Below the pieces are notes generated by a model. It searched no databases. It worked only from the letters and a program-made list of their open reading frames with translations, and was not told the DNA's origin. The translations under genes and the position numbers were made by a program. From Teichococcus aerophilus (GTDB lineage Bacteria; Pseudomonadota; Alphaproteobacteria; Acetobacterales; Acetobacteraceae): a stretch of 47,155 nt of DNA. The stretch lies in NCBI RefSeq assembly GCF_014490485.1, contig NZ_JACTVA010000044.1:1-47155 (forward strand), read 5' to 3'. This document shows positions 1 to 8,188 of this stretch, in pieces. Numbering within the stretch: the stretch's first letter is position 1; each line of letters begins with the position of its first letter.

Positions 1-363
1 TCAGGCCGCCAGGGGAGGAGCGCGGGCGCCGAGGCCGGGGCGCAGGCGCGCCGCGGCCGGGGGAGGGCCGGTCTGTGCCGGCCGGGGTGCCCAGAGCGCC
101 ACCAGGCACGGCTGCGGCATGGCGATGCCCGGGCTGGCCGGGGCGGCAGGCAGGCGCAGCGCCGTGCCGCAGCCGAAGGTGCAGCAATCCGGCGGGTGCT
201 GGCTCTCGCCCGGTACACCGCCGCCGGCGCCATGGCCTTCATAGGAGCAGAGGGCGGAAAGCGGGTCGAACGCCACCGCGCGGTCCAGCGGCGCCGTGGC
301 GGCCAGGGCGGACTGCACCATCAGGGCGAGCATCAGCAGCGCGGCGAGCCAGCCACGCCTCAC
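1..363 (-). CDS. Small exported Cys-rich protein, DUF2946-like
   Basis: A 120-residue protein whose N-terminus ([21 protein letters not shown]) is a typical signal peptide or signal anchor, so the product probably acts in the envelope. The mature part has a Cys cluster (CSYEGHG, then DCCTFGCG) and an Ala/Pro-rich tail. This resembles small DUF2946-type proteins, often found near metal-handling genes, but the match is by eye only. A longer TTG start at 396 is possible. I chose the GTG at 363 because AAGGGA lies about 8 bases upstream and the signal peptide then begins properly. The TGA stop occupies the first three bases of the window, so downstream context is not visible. Confidence 0.6.
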   Translation of the reverse strand: MRRGWLAALLMLALMVQSALAATAPLDRAVAFDPLSALCSYEGHGAGGGVPGESQHPPDCCTFGCGTALRLPAAPASPGIAMPQPCLVALWAPRPAQTGPPPAAARLRPGLGARAPPLAA

Positions 364-485
364 CGATGGATTCCCTTGTGCCGGCCGCCGTGGCAAACTG
401 GATTCTCCCGTGCTGCGGCGCGTTTCCGCCGCTTCACGCTGTAACGGGATGGCCGGAGGCTGGCCAGGGAAGAGTCGCTTGCTGG

Positions 486-514
486 TTGACAGTCGCCTCC
501 CCGCACCCTAAAGC
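486..514 (+). promoter_or_regulatory. Sigma-70-type promoter of rpmJ
   Basis: A perfect TTGACA at 486-491 is followed after 17 bases by TAAAGC at 509-514, about 25 bases before the rpmJ ATG. The -10 match is weak, but spacing and position fit a housekeeping promoter. Confidence 0.55.
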
Positions 515-539
515 CGGCCCCCTCGCGACGAGGTTGGTC

Positions 540-665
540 ATGAAGATTCGTAACAGCTTGAAGTCCGCCAAGACGCGCGACAAGAACTGCGTGCTGGTCC
601 GCCGCCGTGGTCGCTTGTACGTGCTGAACAAGAAGAACCCCCGCATGAAGGCCCGCCAGGGCTGA
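540..665 (+). CDS. rpmJ: 50S ribosomal protein L36 (zinc-free type)
   Basis: Encodes a 41-residue, highly basic protein beginning [16 protein letters not shown] and ending [10 protein letters not shown], the pattern of bacterial L36, a small protein of the large ribosomal subunit. Only one Cys (C17) is present, so the CxxC...CxxxxH zinc site of the classic form is missing. This is the C-minus paralogue type common in proteobacteria. It is a single-gene unit with its own promoter about 25 bases upstream and an intrinsic terminator about 50 bases after the stop. The ATG at 540 follows a modest GAGG-type ribosome site. Confidence 0.95.
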   Translation: MKIRNSLKSAKTRDKNCVLVRRRGRLYVLNKKNPRMKARQG

Positions 666-710
666 TTGCGGGGTGCCTGGCCGCATTCGTGCGGCCCAGG
701 CATCTTCGGC

Positions 711-750
711 AAAAAACGGCGCCACGGGATTGCCCTGTGGCGCCCTTTTT
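711..750 (+). terminator. Intrinsic terminator after rpmJ
   Basis: GGCGCCACGGG (718-728) pairs with CCCTGTGGCGCC (733-744) with one bulged T, followed by TTTTT. Six A residues precede the stem (711-716), so it may also work on the minus strand. Confidence 0.85.
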
Positions 751-1260
751 GCGTTTGGCGGCTGTAGGTGGGTCTGGAGCGGAGCGTGATCGTCGCGCGA
801 CAATGTCCCGCGGCCTTGGAGGGCTTGGGCCAGCTACACGCAGTGCCGTGTCTGCACGCGGTGGGCGCGGCAGCCATGAGCCCCCGATTGCGCAGGTCTT
901 TTGTGCCAATGCCGGCCCAGGATGTTTCGGAGCAACTGGAAAAGCGGGGCTAGTTCAAAAACCGAATCGATGGTCCATCGCTCATCCTTGGTAGCCGCCA
1001 GCGAGCCGGTAGAGCTTGGGAAGCGACCTTCCTGTCAGCTATCCGATTCCACGCTTGAGCCCGCGCTGACCTTGCAGCTGAAGCCCCGACCTCCCCGAAC
1101 GCACAGCCCCGCACACCCCGGAAAAAGGAGGGGGCTTGGGGGAGTTCACTCCCCCCAACCTTCCGTCGCCCCATCTCCGGCAAAGCGCGAGGCGCTTGCC
1201 TGCCCCCCATCACCCGCCCCATCCTTTCCGCAAGGAAAACTCCAGGGGAGACGCCGCGCC
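751..1260. other. Gene-free leader upstream of glcD
   Basis: No reading frame here has a ribosome site or codon use like the neighbours. The glcD frame is open back to 901, but the translation there is irregular. The only clear structure is a hairpin at 1136-1158, listed separately. Promoters for glcD should lie here, but I could not pick one with confidence. Confidence 0.5.
1121..1165 (-). repeat. Solo hairpin end of the intergenic element family
   Basis: GAAAAAGGAGG (1121 on) leads into TTGGGGGAG (1136-1144), loop TTCA, CTCCCCCCAA (149-158 of this kilobase, one extra C), then CCTTCC. Order and flanks match the right end of the full elements (GAAAGAAGG, hairpin, CCTTCC), but both arms have changed together from CCGGGGAA/TTCCCCGG. 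No left partner is visible between 751 and 1120. Read on the minus strand, the stem is followed by a T-rich tract. Confidence 0.5.
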
Positions 1261-2724
1261 ATGATCGAACTGCCCGCCCCTGACCGCAGCGTGCTGGCGC
1301 GGCGCGAGGAGATTCTGGCCGCGCTGCGCACCCTGCTTCCCCCTGGCGCGCGCGGGGAGGGTGTGATCGGCGACCCGATTCGTCTGAAGCCTTATGAGAC
1401 CGATGGGCTCTCCGCCTATCGGCAGCCGCCGCTGGCCGTGGTGTTGCCGGAGACGACGGAGCAGGTGGCGGCCGTGCTGCGCTATTGCCACGCCAACCGC
1501 ATCCGTATCGTGCCGCGGGGCGCCGGTACCAGCCTCTCCGGCGGCGCCCTGCCGCTGGAGGACGGGGTGGTGATCGGCATGATGCGGATGAACCGCATCC
1601 TGGAGGTCGATTACGCCGACCGGCTGGCCGTGGTGCAGGCGGGGGTGACGAATATCGGCATCACCCAGGCGGTCGCCGCCGACGGCTTCTTCTATGCGCC
1701 TGATCCGTCCAGCCAGCTGGCCTGCATGATCGGCGGCAACGTCATGATGAATTCCGGCGGCGCGCATTGCCTGAAATACGGCGTCACCGCCAACAACCTG
1801 CTCGGCCTGACCTTCGTGACGATCGAGGGGGAGGTGATCCAGCTGGGAGGCGGCCATCTGGACGCCGCCGGGTATGACTGGCTGGGGTTGATCACCGGCA
1901 GCGAGGGGCAGCTGGGCATCGTCACCGAGGTGACGGTGCGCATCCTGCGCGCGGCGGAGGGGGCGCGGGCGATGCTGGGCGCCTTCCGCAGCAACGAGGT
2001 GGCCGGGCAGGTTGTGGATGCCATCATCGCCAGCGGCATCATCCCGGTGGCGCTGGAGTTCATGGACCGCCCGGCCATCCATGCCTGCGAGGCATTTGCG
2101 AACGCCGGCTACCCGCTGGATGCCGAGGCCATGCTGATCATCGAGGTCGAGGGCAACCTGGAGGAGCAGGATTTCCTGCTCGGCCAGTTGAAGGAGATCT
2201 GTGCGCGGTTCGACCCGATCAGCCTGCGGGTGGCGGAGACGGCGGAGGAATCGCTGGCGATCTGGAAGGGCCGCAAGGGGGCCTTCGGCGCCGTGGGCCG
2301 CATCAGCCCGGACTATCTGTGCATGGACGGCACCATCCCCACCGGGGAACTGCCGCATGTGCTGCGGCGGATGGGCGAGATGTCCGAGGCCTATGGGCTG
2401 AAGGTGGCGAATATCTTCCATGCGGGGGACGGCAATCTGCACCCGCTGATCATGTTCGATGCGAACGACCCGGTCAGCTTCGGCAAGGCCGAGGCCTTCG
2501 GCGCCGACATCCTGAAGCTGTGCGTGGAGGTCGGCGGTTGCCTGACCGGCGAGCACGGCGTGGGCGTCGAGAAGCGGGACCTGATGCCGGTGCAGTTCCT
2601 GCCGCATGAGCTGGCGCAGCAGCGCCGCATCAAATCCGCCTTCGACCCGCTATGGCTGCTGAACCCGGCCAAGGTGTTTCCGCTGGAGGGCAACCCCGCC
2701 TTCGCCCCCCAGGCGGTGGCATGA
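1261..2724 (+). CDS. glcD: Glycolate oxidase FAD-linked subunit GlcD
   Basis: A 487-residue FAD-dependent oxidoreductase that oxidises glycolate (or a similar 2-hydroxy acid) to glyoxylate as the catalytic subunit of the membrane-associated GlcDEF complex. An FAD-binding type 4 domain spans about residues 50-190 (RGAGTSLSGGALP; GLITGSEGQLGIVTEVT), followed by the FAD-oxidase C-terminal domain with the conserved His segments NIFHAGDGNLHP and TGEHGVGVEK. The ATG at 1261 follows GGGGAG about 14 bases upstream. Longer starts back to 901 lack a ribosome site and family-like sequence. glcE follows with an ATGA overlap, so the two are translationally coupled. Confidence 0.93.
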   Translation: MIELPAPDRSVLARREEILAALRTLLPPGARGEGVIGDPIRLKPYETDGLSAYRQPPLAVVLPETTEQVAAVLRYCHANRIRIVPRGAGTSLSGGALPLEDGVVIGMMRMNRILEVDYADRLAVVQAGVTNIGITQAVAADGFFYAPDPSSQLACMIGGNVMMNSGGAHCLKYGVTANNLLGLTFVTIEGEVIQLGGGHLDAAGYDWLGLITGSEGQLGIVTEVTVRILRAAEGARAMLGAFRSNEVAGQVVDAIIASGIIPVALEFMDRPAIHACEAFANAGYPLDAEAMLIIEVEGNLEEQDFLLGQLKEICARFDPISLRVAETAEESLAIWKGRKGAFGAVGRISPDYLCMDGTIPTGELPHVLRRMGEMSEAYGLKVANIFHAGDGNLHPLIMFDANDPVSFGKAEAFGADILKLCVEVGGCLTGEHGVGVEKRDLMPVQFLPHELAQQRRIKSAFDPLWLLNPAKVFPLEGNPAFAPQAVA

Positions 2725-3929
2725 ACGGCGTGATGGTGCCGGCCGACGAGGCCGGGGTGGTGGAGGCGGTGCGCCAGGCTGTGGCGGACCATGCGCCGCT
2801 GGCGGTGGAGGGGAACGGTACCAAGCGCGGCATGTTGCGGCCGGTGCAGGCGGCGCGGGGGCTTTCCACATCGGGGCTGCGCGGCATCACCTTGTACAAG
2901 CCGGCCGAGATGGTGCTGGCCGCCCGCGCCGGCACGCCGATCCCGGAGATCGAGGCCGCGCTGGCCGAACACGGGCAGATGCTGATCGGCGAGCCGCCGG
3001 ATTTCTCCGCGCTGTTCGGCACCAGCCTGCCGGCGACGCTGGGTGGCATCGTCGCCACCAACCTGACCGGGCCACGGCGCATCGCCTCCAGCGGCGCGGT
3101 GCGGGACCAGGTGCTGGGTGTACGGGCGGTGACGGGGCATGCCGAGCTCGTCCGCTCCGGCGGGCGGGTGCACAAGGATGTGACGGGGCTGGACCTGCGC
3201 AAGCTGCTGGCGGGCAGCCACGGCACGCTGGGGGTGCTGACCGAGATTACCCTGAAGGTGCTGCCGAGGCCGGGTGGGGCCCTGACCCTGGCGGTAGCGG
3301 TGGAAACGCTGGAACAGGCGGTGGCCGCGCTCTCCGCCGGGCTGGGCAGCCCGTTTGGTGTCAGCGGCGCGGCGGTGCTGCCGGATGGCGAGCCCGCCCT
3401 GGGGCTGCATGGCCCCACCGCGTTGCTGCGGCTGGAAGACGTGGCGGAATTCCTGCCCCACCGAAGCGCCGCCCTGCGCGGCGTGCTGGCCGGCTTCGGT
3501 GGCGTGACGCTGCTGGAGGGCGAGGCCTCCGGCATGCTGTGGCGCGCGGTGCGGGATGCCCGGCTGCTGCTGGGTGGCACGGCGGGGACGGAAGAGGCGG
3601 TCTGGCGGCTCTCCGTCCGGCCGAAGGCGGGGCCGGGCGTGGCGGCGGCGTTGCGCGCGGCCTTCCAGGCGCGGCTGCTGCTGGATTGGGGCGGCGGGTT
3701 GGTCTGGGTGGCGGGCCCGGCCACCGCGGCGGCGCATGAGGCTGTGGTGTGGGCGGCGCAGGCGGCGGGCGGGACCTTCACTTTGTTCCGTGCGCCGGAT
3801 TCGCTGCGTGCCAGCGTGGCGGTGCTGCCGGAGGAACCGGCGCCCCTGGCCGCGATCGGCGCCCGGGTGAAGGCGGCGATGGACCCGGGGGGGGTGCTGA
3901 ATCCCGGACGGATGCGCGCGGGTGGGTGA
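2721..3929 (+). CDS. glcE: Glycolate oxidase FAD-binding subunit GlcE
   Basis: A 402-residue protein homologous to the N-terminal half of GlcD. It has an FAD-binding type 4 domain over about residues 10-170 (GNGTKRG; GSHGTLGVLTEITLKVLPRP) and a shorter C-terminal domain that lacks the HxxGDGN motif, as GlcE does. It ends DPGGVLNPGRMRAGG, a typical ending for this superfamily. Its ATG overlaps the glcD stop by four bases. glcF should follow directly, but here it begins 1.2 kb later, after a repeat element 57 bases past this stop. Confidence 0.92.
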   Translation: MNGVMVPADEAGVVEAVRQAVADHAPLAVEGNGTKRGMLRPVQAARGLSTSGLRGITLYKPAEMVLAARAGTPIPEIEAALAEHGQMLIGEPPDFSALFGTSLPATLGGIVATNLTGPRRIASSGAVRDQVLGVRAVTGHAELVRSGGRVHKDVTGLDLRKLLAGSHGTLGVLTEITLKVLPRPGGALTLAVAVETLEQAVAALSAGLGSPFGVSGAAVLPDGEPALGLHGPTALLRLEDVAEFLPHRSAALRGVLAGFGGVTLLEGEASGMLWRAVRDARLLLGGTAGTEEAVWRLSVRPKAGPGVAAALRAAFQARLLLDWGGGLVWVAGPATAAAHEAVVWAAQAAGGTFTLFRAPDSLRASVAVLPEEPAPLAAIGARVKAAMDPGGVLNPGRMRAGG

Positions 3930-3986
3930 GGGCGCGGCGGCGGTGAGCCGCTAGGGCCGATCGGCGCTCGACCTGGGGGAGGGGGA

Positions 3987-4216
3987 GGAAGGTCAGGGGA
4001 AAGAGTTCCCCTGAAGCCTCATCTTTTTTCTGTCAATTGGTGTGGGGCTTCAGGACCTCGGGTGCCGCCATGAGCAAGATCGTGAGTTATCCGGGCTGAA
4101 TGATCGGCCTCCCGCGGTCGCGGACCTTCGGCGTAACCCTGGTCTGGGCGTAGAAGAACCGAGGCCCCCGCAGCCACACCCAAAAGACTCTCCGGGGAAT
4201 TCCTTCCCCGGCCCTC
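3987..4216. repeat. Hairpin-ended intergenic element, copy 1 (diverged)
   Basis: About 230 bp. The left end is GGAAGG, then TCAGGGGAA (3993-4001), loop AGAG, TTCCCCTGA (4006-4014), then a T-rich tract. The right end is CCGGGGAA (4192-4199), loop TTCC, TTCCCCGG (4204-4211), then CCCTCC. The left hairpin has changed on both arms relative to the family yet pairs perfectly over 9 bp. The interior is the least like the other copies and is probably in the same orientation as copies 3 and 6. It lies 57 bases after the glcE stop, so its left hairpin can act as that gene's terminator. Confidence 0.7.
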
Positions 4217-4474
4217 CTGCCCAAGCCTGAATGTCGATCCATCCTGGCAGCGGCAGCGGTTTTTCTGAGATGCTGGTGGGGTGCCGGCGTTTTGGGAGAG
4301 GCCACGCCGGGCCGCCCCACCTGGTGCGCCGGCTGCGTGGGGATGGCGGCAAGCGCTCTCCGTAATCGGACGATGCCCGGAGCCTGCGGCAGCAGCGCCG
4401 CCGGCATCGGGAAGCCCTGCGACTCGGCGCCAGTGCCGACATCAGGATACGGCTGGCGACTCGGGCCCCTGCTG

Positions 4475-4669
4475 CTACGGCTGGCCGCGCGGGATGGCGC
4501 GCAACGCGTCCTGGCGGGCGGCTTCGGCCGGGCCGCCCACGGTGCGGGATGCCGCCAGGGCTTCGAGCAACGGGCGGGCGGGGCGCAGGGCCGCCGGCGG
4601 CACATAGGCCACGACCATGGGCGTCCTGGGCAGGCTGTGGCGGCTGGCGGCGAGGGCGAGAGCGCGCAT
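4475..4669 (-). CDS. Possible 64-residue hypothetical protein
   Basis: ATG-started ORF on the minus strand (MRALALAASRHSLPRTPMVV...) with strong G/C bias at third positions, similar to real genes in the window. It is rich in Ala, Arg and Pro and has no membrane segment or motif I recognise. The upstream GGAAAG is about 11 bases from the ATG, so the ribosome site is only fair. It sits alone between glcE and glcF on the opposite strand and could be a fragment of a displaced gene or a chance ORF in G+C-rich DNA. Confidence 0.35.
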   Translation of the reverse strand: MRALALAASRHSLPRTPMVVAYVPPAALRPARPLLEALAASRTVGGPAEAARQDALRAIPRGQP

Positions 4670-4991
4670 GGTCAGGGGGTCTTTCCGTCAGGAAGCCCCT
4701 TTTGGGCCGGTTGGCGCGCCCATCCTGCCACGGAAAAGATTGAGGAATGGTTGAGAGCCGGCGGCGGCGTCCCTCCGCCCTGAGCGTCACCGGATCGGCC
4801 AACCCCCTGGGGGAAGGGCGGGCCAGCCGGCCCGGCTGCGGGCGGAGGGAGCCTGCCGCGTCGTCTTGCGGCGATCACCACTGTCGGGGCCCATGCTGGC
4901 ACTGGCAGGGCGGCATCGCGGCGGCATCGTGGCACCGGCAGCCAGGTTCATGCTGCGAACAGGGCGTCATCGCGCGGTGGCTGCAGCATGA

Positions 4992-5084
4992 CGCGTTCGC
5001 ATCCGTTCACGAACCACGCTCTACGCCTTTGTTTGGTCGTGTGATTCAGGCTTTCGGCGATTCCGCCTCAGGCCATCACGCTCC
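4992..5084. repeat. Second repeat family (R2), copy 1
   Basis: About 93 bp align by eye with 32275-32367 over nearly the whole length. Shared blocks include GCGTTC, CGTTCACG, TCAGGC or CCAGGC followed by TTTCGG, and CCGCCTCA. The right half contains an imperfect inverted repeat (TGAT...GGC with GCC.TCA). It ends about 60 bases upstream of the glcF ATG. There is no ORF in it. It is unrelated in sequence to the CCGGGGAA hairpin family. Confidence 0.6.
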
Positions 5085-5142
5085 AGCTTGCGTCGGGCGC
5101 CGCGCCCGCCCACGCTGGGGGCGGGAGACGGACAGAACCACC

Positions 5143-6465
5143 ATGCAAACCAGCTTCACTCCGGCGCAGCTCGCAGACCCGGATACACGCGAATCCAACA
5201 CCATCCTGCGGAGCTGCGTGCATTGCGGCTTCTGCACCGCCACCTGCCCGACCTTCGTGCTGCTGGGCGATGAGTTGGATAGCCCGCGCGGCCGCATCTA
5301 CCTGATCAAGGACATGCTGGAAGGCGGCAGGCCGGCCACCGAGCAGGTGGTGCGGCATGTGGACCGGTGCCTCTCCTGCCTTTCCTGCATGACCACCTGC
5401 CCCTCGGGCGTGAACTACATGCATCTGGTGGACCACGCCCGCAGCTATATCGAGCGTACCTATACCCGCCCCTGGCCGGAGCGGCTGCTGCGCCGCGCGC
5501 TGGGGCTGCTGCTGCCCTATCCCGGCCGCTTCCGCCTGGCCATGCGCGCGGCCGGCCTGGCGCGGCCGCTGCGGCGGCTGGTACCCGGTGCGTCCATGAC
5601 GGCGAAGCGGCTGCGGGCGATGCTGGCACTGGCCCCCACCCGCCTGCCGCCCGCCACCACCACCCAGGGCCCGCAGATCCACAAGGCCGAAGGTGAACGA
5701 CGCGGCCGCGTGGCGCTGCTGACCGGCTGCGCGCAGAAGGTGCTGGCGCCCTCCATCAACGAAGCCACCATCCGGTTGCTGACGCGCATGGGGCTGGATG
5801 TCGTGGTCACCACCGGGCAAGGCTGCTGCGGCGCCCTGAACCACCACATGGGCCAGCACGACCCCGCCATGGCCCTGGCCCGTGCCAATATCGACGCCTG
5901 GACACGCGAGATCGATGGCGAGGGGCTCGATGCCATCGTCATCAATGCCTCCGGCTGCGGCACCACGGTGAAGGATTACGGCTTCATGTTCCGCGCCGAG
6001 CCGGGCGAGCAGCCGGCGCGCGCCGCCGCCGTCTCCGCCCTGGCCAAGGACATTTCCGAGGTGCTGGTGCAGTTCGACTACGCCCCCACCCGCGCGGCGA
6101 ACGGGCTGGAAGTGGCCTACCACGCCGCCTGCAGCCTGCAGCATGGCCAGAAGATCACCGCCGCGCCAAAGCAATTGCTGGCCCGCGCCGGCTTCAAGGT
6201 GCGCGAACCCGCCGAGCCGCATCTCTGCTGCGGCTCCGCCGGCACCTACAACCTGATGCAGCCCGACATCGCCGCCCAGCTTCGCGCCCGCAAGCTGGAG
6301 AACCTGCGCCGGACCGGGGCAGGACTGGTGGCGGGCGGCAATATCGGCTGCCTGACGCAGCTGTCGGGAGAAGGCGGGCTGCCGGCCGTGCACACAGTGG
6401 AGCTGCTGGACTGGATGGCGGGCGGGCCCCGGCCGGACGGGGTGGTGGAACCACAGGTGGCGTGA
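5143..6465 (+). CDS. glcF: Glycolate oxidase iron-sulfur subunit GlcF
   Basis: A 440-residue protein that passes electrons from GlcD/GlcE towards the respiratory chain. Two 4Fe-4S ferredoxin motifs lie near the N-terminus (CVHCGFCTATCP and CLSCLSCMTTCP), followed by two CCG domains with GCCGALNHH and LCCGSAGTYN. The length fits GlcF. The ATG at 5143 begins MQTSFTPAQLADPDTRES. GGGAG lies about 16 bases upstream, further than ideal, but no better start keeps the family N-terminus. The gene is separated from glcDE and probably needs its own promoter. Repeat copy 2 begins 18 bases after the stop. Confidence 0.93.
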   Translation: MQTSFTPAQLADPDTRESNTILRSCVHCGFCTATCPTFVLLGDELDSPRGRIYLIKDMLEGGRPATEQVVRHVDRCLSCLSCMTTCPSGVNYMHLVDHARSYIERTYTRPWPERLLRRALGLLLPYPGRFRLAMRAAGLARPLRRLVPGASMTAKRLRAMLALAPTRLPPATTTQGPQIHKAEGERRGRVALLTGCAQKVLAPSINEATIRLLTRMGLDVVVTTGQGCCGALNHHMGQHDPAMALARANIDAWTREIDGEGLDAIVINASGCGTTVKDYGFMFRAEPGEQPARAAAVSALAKDISEVLVQFDYAPTRAANGLEVAYHAACSLQHGQKITAAPKQLLARAGFKVREPAEPHLCCGSAGTYNLMQPDIAAQLRARKLENLRRTGAGLVAGGNIGCLTQLSGEGGLPAVHTVELLDWMAGGPRPDGVVEPQVA

Positions 6466-6483
6466 CGGAGCGGGGGCGTGAAG

Positions 6484-6848
6484 GGAAGGCCGGGGAAGGA
6501 ATTCCCCGGACCCCATCTTCTCCTTTTCGAGTTTTTCGGCGGGGCTGTTGAGAGGGTGGTTCTGAGAACACGGCTGGGTACGCCGAAGGCCTAAAGGCGG
6601 TTATGAACCTACGTTTAAATATCTGATTTGAAACATTTTTATTCCCGTTGACGCGCCGAGAATGATGAATGAAGTCGGTGGTTTATGGGTGGTCCAAAAC
6701 AGCCTCTAGGACCTTCGACGGCTGAGGGCTCAGCCCGCGTGGCCCGTATTTGAAATCATCAAGCAGCGTCCGCTCCTAGTCTTGCAGCACCACGCCAAAC
6801 TCGCAGAAAGAAAAGAAGGGGCCCGGGAAATTCTTTCCCCGGCCTTCC
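6484..6848. repeat. Hairpin-ended intergenic element, copy 2, between convergent genes
   Basis: About 365 bp, the longest copy because it carries a nested insert (6594-6706). The left end is GGAAGG, CCGGGGAA (6490-6497), GGAA, TTCCCCGG (6502-6509), then CCCCATCTTCTCC. The right end is AGAAAAGAAGGGG, CCGGGAAA (6823-6830), TTC, TTTCCCCGG (6834-6842, one bulged C), then CCTTCC. The interior shares GGCTGAGGGCTCAGCCCGCG and AAATCATCA with copy 5, in the same orientation. It fills the gap between glcF (+, 18 bases away) and the lipid kinase gene (-, 4 bases away), where each end can terminate the gene reading into it. Confidence 0.8.
6594..6706. mobile_element. Nested 113-bp MITE-like insert with TA duplication
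   Basis: This insert has 20-bp inverted ends compared from the flanking C: CCTAAAGGCGGTTATGAACC on the left and CCTAGAGGCTGTTTTGGACC when the right end is reverse-complemented, 16 of 20 matching. A TA lies on each side (6592-6593 and 6707-6708). By hand count it is about 42% G+C, far below the surroundings. Removing it and one TA restores the palindrome seen in the other copies (CGAAGG with CCTTCG). It has no coding capacity. The TA target suggests an IS630/Tc1-like or IS5-group source, which is inference. Confidence 0.6.
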
Positions 6849-6852
6849 CCCT

Positions 6853-7797
6853 TCACACCCCCAGAACAGCCCCCCCATTCCGCGGTGGCGCATAGACCAT
6901 CAGCGCCCCTGGGCGGATGCGGTAGCGCAGGGGCGGGCGCATGGGCGTGACTTCGCCGTCGACGGAGACGCGGACCCAGCCGGAGAGGGAGCGGATTTCG
7001 ACTTCGGAGATCAGGTAGCTCTCGAAATCCCGTTCTTCTTTCAGGCGGCCCAGCATGGCGCGGATGGCGACGCGGATGAGGCCCCAGATGCGGCGGGGGC
7101 GGGCGATGAACAGGCACAGGCGGCCGTCATCCAGGACCGCGCGGGTGCCGGGGCGGGGCAGGCTGACGTCGTAGGCGTTGTTGCCGATGAAGATCAGCGG
7201 CGTTTTGTAGCGGCGGGTCCAGCCTTCGGTGCTGACGCTCAGCCGGCGTACCGGGAAGCGCAGGGCAGTCTTCAGGCTGGCCCAGACCATGGCGGGCCAT
7301 TTCCCCCAGCCGGCGCGGCGGCGCTGCCGGTCCCGTTCCGCCACCATGGTGGCGTAGAGGCCGAGAGAGGAATTGTTGACGAAGACATGCCCGTTCACCT
7401 CCGCCACATCCACCGCGCGGACCTGGCCGGCGGCGATGATGCCGATGGCGTCCTCGATCTCCAGCGGCAGGCCGAGATCCTTGGCGAAGTGGTTGAGGGT
7501 GCCGAGCGGCAGCACGCCGAAGGGCACGCCGCTCTCGGCCAGCACGCCGGCGATGGCGCCGATGGTGCCATCGCCACCGCCGGCCAGGATGGCGTCGTAG
7601 TCCTTGCCCGGGCCAGTGCGGGCCAGGGCCCTGGTGGCGGTCTCGACCAGGGCGGCACCGGGGCAGAGGTGGATCTCGGCCTGCAGCCCATGATGGGCGA
7701 AGGCGTCCCGCAAGGCCGGCAGCGGGTTGCGGCCCAGCACGGAGCCGCCCCCCTCATTGATGATGACGAAGAGGCGGCGGGGAGCTGCGGGCTGCAA
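6853..7797 (-). CDS. Diacylglycerol kinase-family lipid kinase
   Basis: A 314-residue member of the DAGK catalytic (NAD/DAG kinase-like) family, which phosphorylates diacylglycerol, sphingoid or related lipids with ATP. The N-terminal domain carries AGGGDGTIGAIAG near residues 70-85, the family nucleotide-binding signature, then PLGTLNHFAKDLGLP and VNNSSLGLYA. The C-terminal beta domain contains VSVDGE, typical of YegS/DagK-like proteins. The start is TTG at 7797 with AAGGAAA about 14 bases upstream, just past the stop of the membrane-protein gene, so the two form an operon. Substrate is not determinable. The stop is 4 bases from repeat copy 2. Confidence 0.88.
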   Translation of the reverse strand: MQPAAPRRLFVIINEGGGSVLGRNPLPALRDAFAHHGLQAEIHLCPGAALVETATRALARTGPGKDYDAILAGGGDGTIGAIAGVLAESGVPFGVLPLGTLNHFAKDLGLPLEIEDAIGIIAAGQVRAVDVAEVNGHVFVNNSSLGLYATMVAERDRQRRRAGWGKWPAMVWASLKTALRFPVRRLSVSTEGWTRRYKTPLIFIGNNAYDVSLPRPGTRAVLDDGRLCLFIARPRRIWGLIRVAIRAMLGRLKEERDFESYLISEVEIRSLSGWVRVSVDGEVTPMRPPLRYRIRPGALMVYAPPRNGGAVLGV

Positions 7798-7804
7798 GTG
7801 GGTC

Positions 7805-8188
7805 TCAGGTTTCCTTGAAGATGATGCCGTTCAATGTCCGGCAGGCGGCGACGATCGCCAGGAGCCAGAGGCCCTGCACGATGAGGCCCGTGGGCGTCAG
7901 AACGTGCCCGGCCGCGACCAGTTGCGTGGGGAAGGCCTCCAGCACCGGCTGCACCTCGGCGGGGACCGGCAGCTTGCCGATGATCTGCGAGGCCGCCCAC
8001 CACAGCCCGCCCAGCATCAGCAGCAGCGGGGCCACGACCTCGGCCACCAGCTCGACAAAGGTAAGGGCGAAGCTGACAAAGCCCCAAAAGACAATGCCGA
8101 TGCCGCGCAGCGCCATGGCACCCCAGTTGCGGCCGGTGCGCCGGTCCGCGTCGAAATCATACTCGTTGTGTGCCGAGTAGCCGGACAT
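7805..8188 (-). CDS. Small integral membrane protein of unknown function
   Basis: A 127-residue protein (MSGYSAHNEYDFDADRR...) with a short acidic cytoplasmic-like N-terminus and about three hydrophobic segments, one around residues 25-60 (IGIVFWGFVSFALTFVELV and the adjoining LLLMLGGLWW) and one near the C-terminus (LIVQGLWLLAIVAA). I do not recognise the family. The ATG at 8188 follows GGAGAGA 6-7 bases upstream. It lies directly upstream of the lipid kinase gene, only 7 bases apart, so a role in membrane lipid physiology is possible but unproven. Confidence 0.75.
   Translation of the reverse strand: MSGYSAHNEYDFDADRRTGRNWGAMALRGIGIVFWGFVSFALTFVELVAEVVAPLLLMLGGLWWAASQIIGKLPVPAEVQPVLEAFPTQLVAAGHVLTPTGLIVQGLWLLAIVAACRTLNGIIFKET

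Larger units (their letters stand above)
4217..5142. other. Spacer separating glcE from glcF
   Basis: With the element just before it, this makes 1.2 kb inside what is normally a compact glcDEF cluster. It holds one doubtful small minus-strand ORF (4475-4669) and a 93-bp repeat shared with 32.3 kb (4992-5084). The rest, including a long frame continuous with glcF back to 4747, shows no ribosome site and no recognisable protein. Confidence 0.5.

Noticed and set aside
901-1260. N-terminal extension of GlcD by 120 codons
   Set aside because: No ribosome site, irregular composition, and the family N-terminus begins at 1261. A repeat hairpin lies inside the extension.
4747-5142. Upstream extension of GlcF
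   Set aside because: The frame is open by chance through the R2 repeat. Family similarity begins only at the ATG at 5143.
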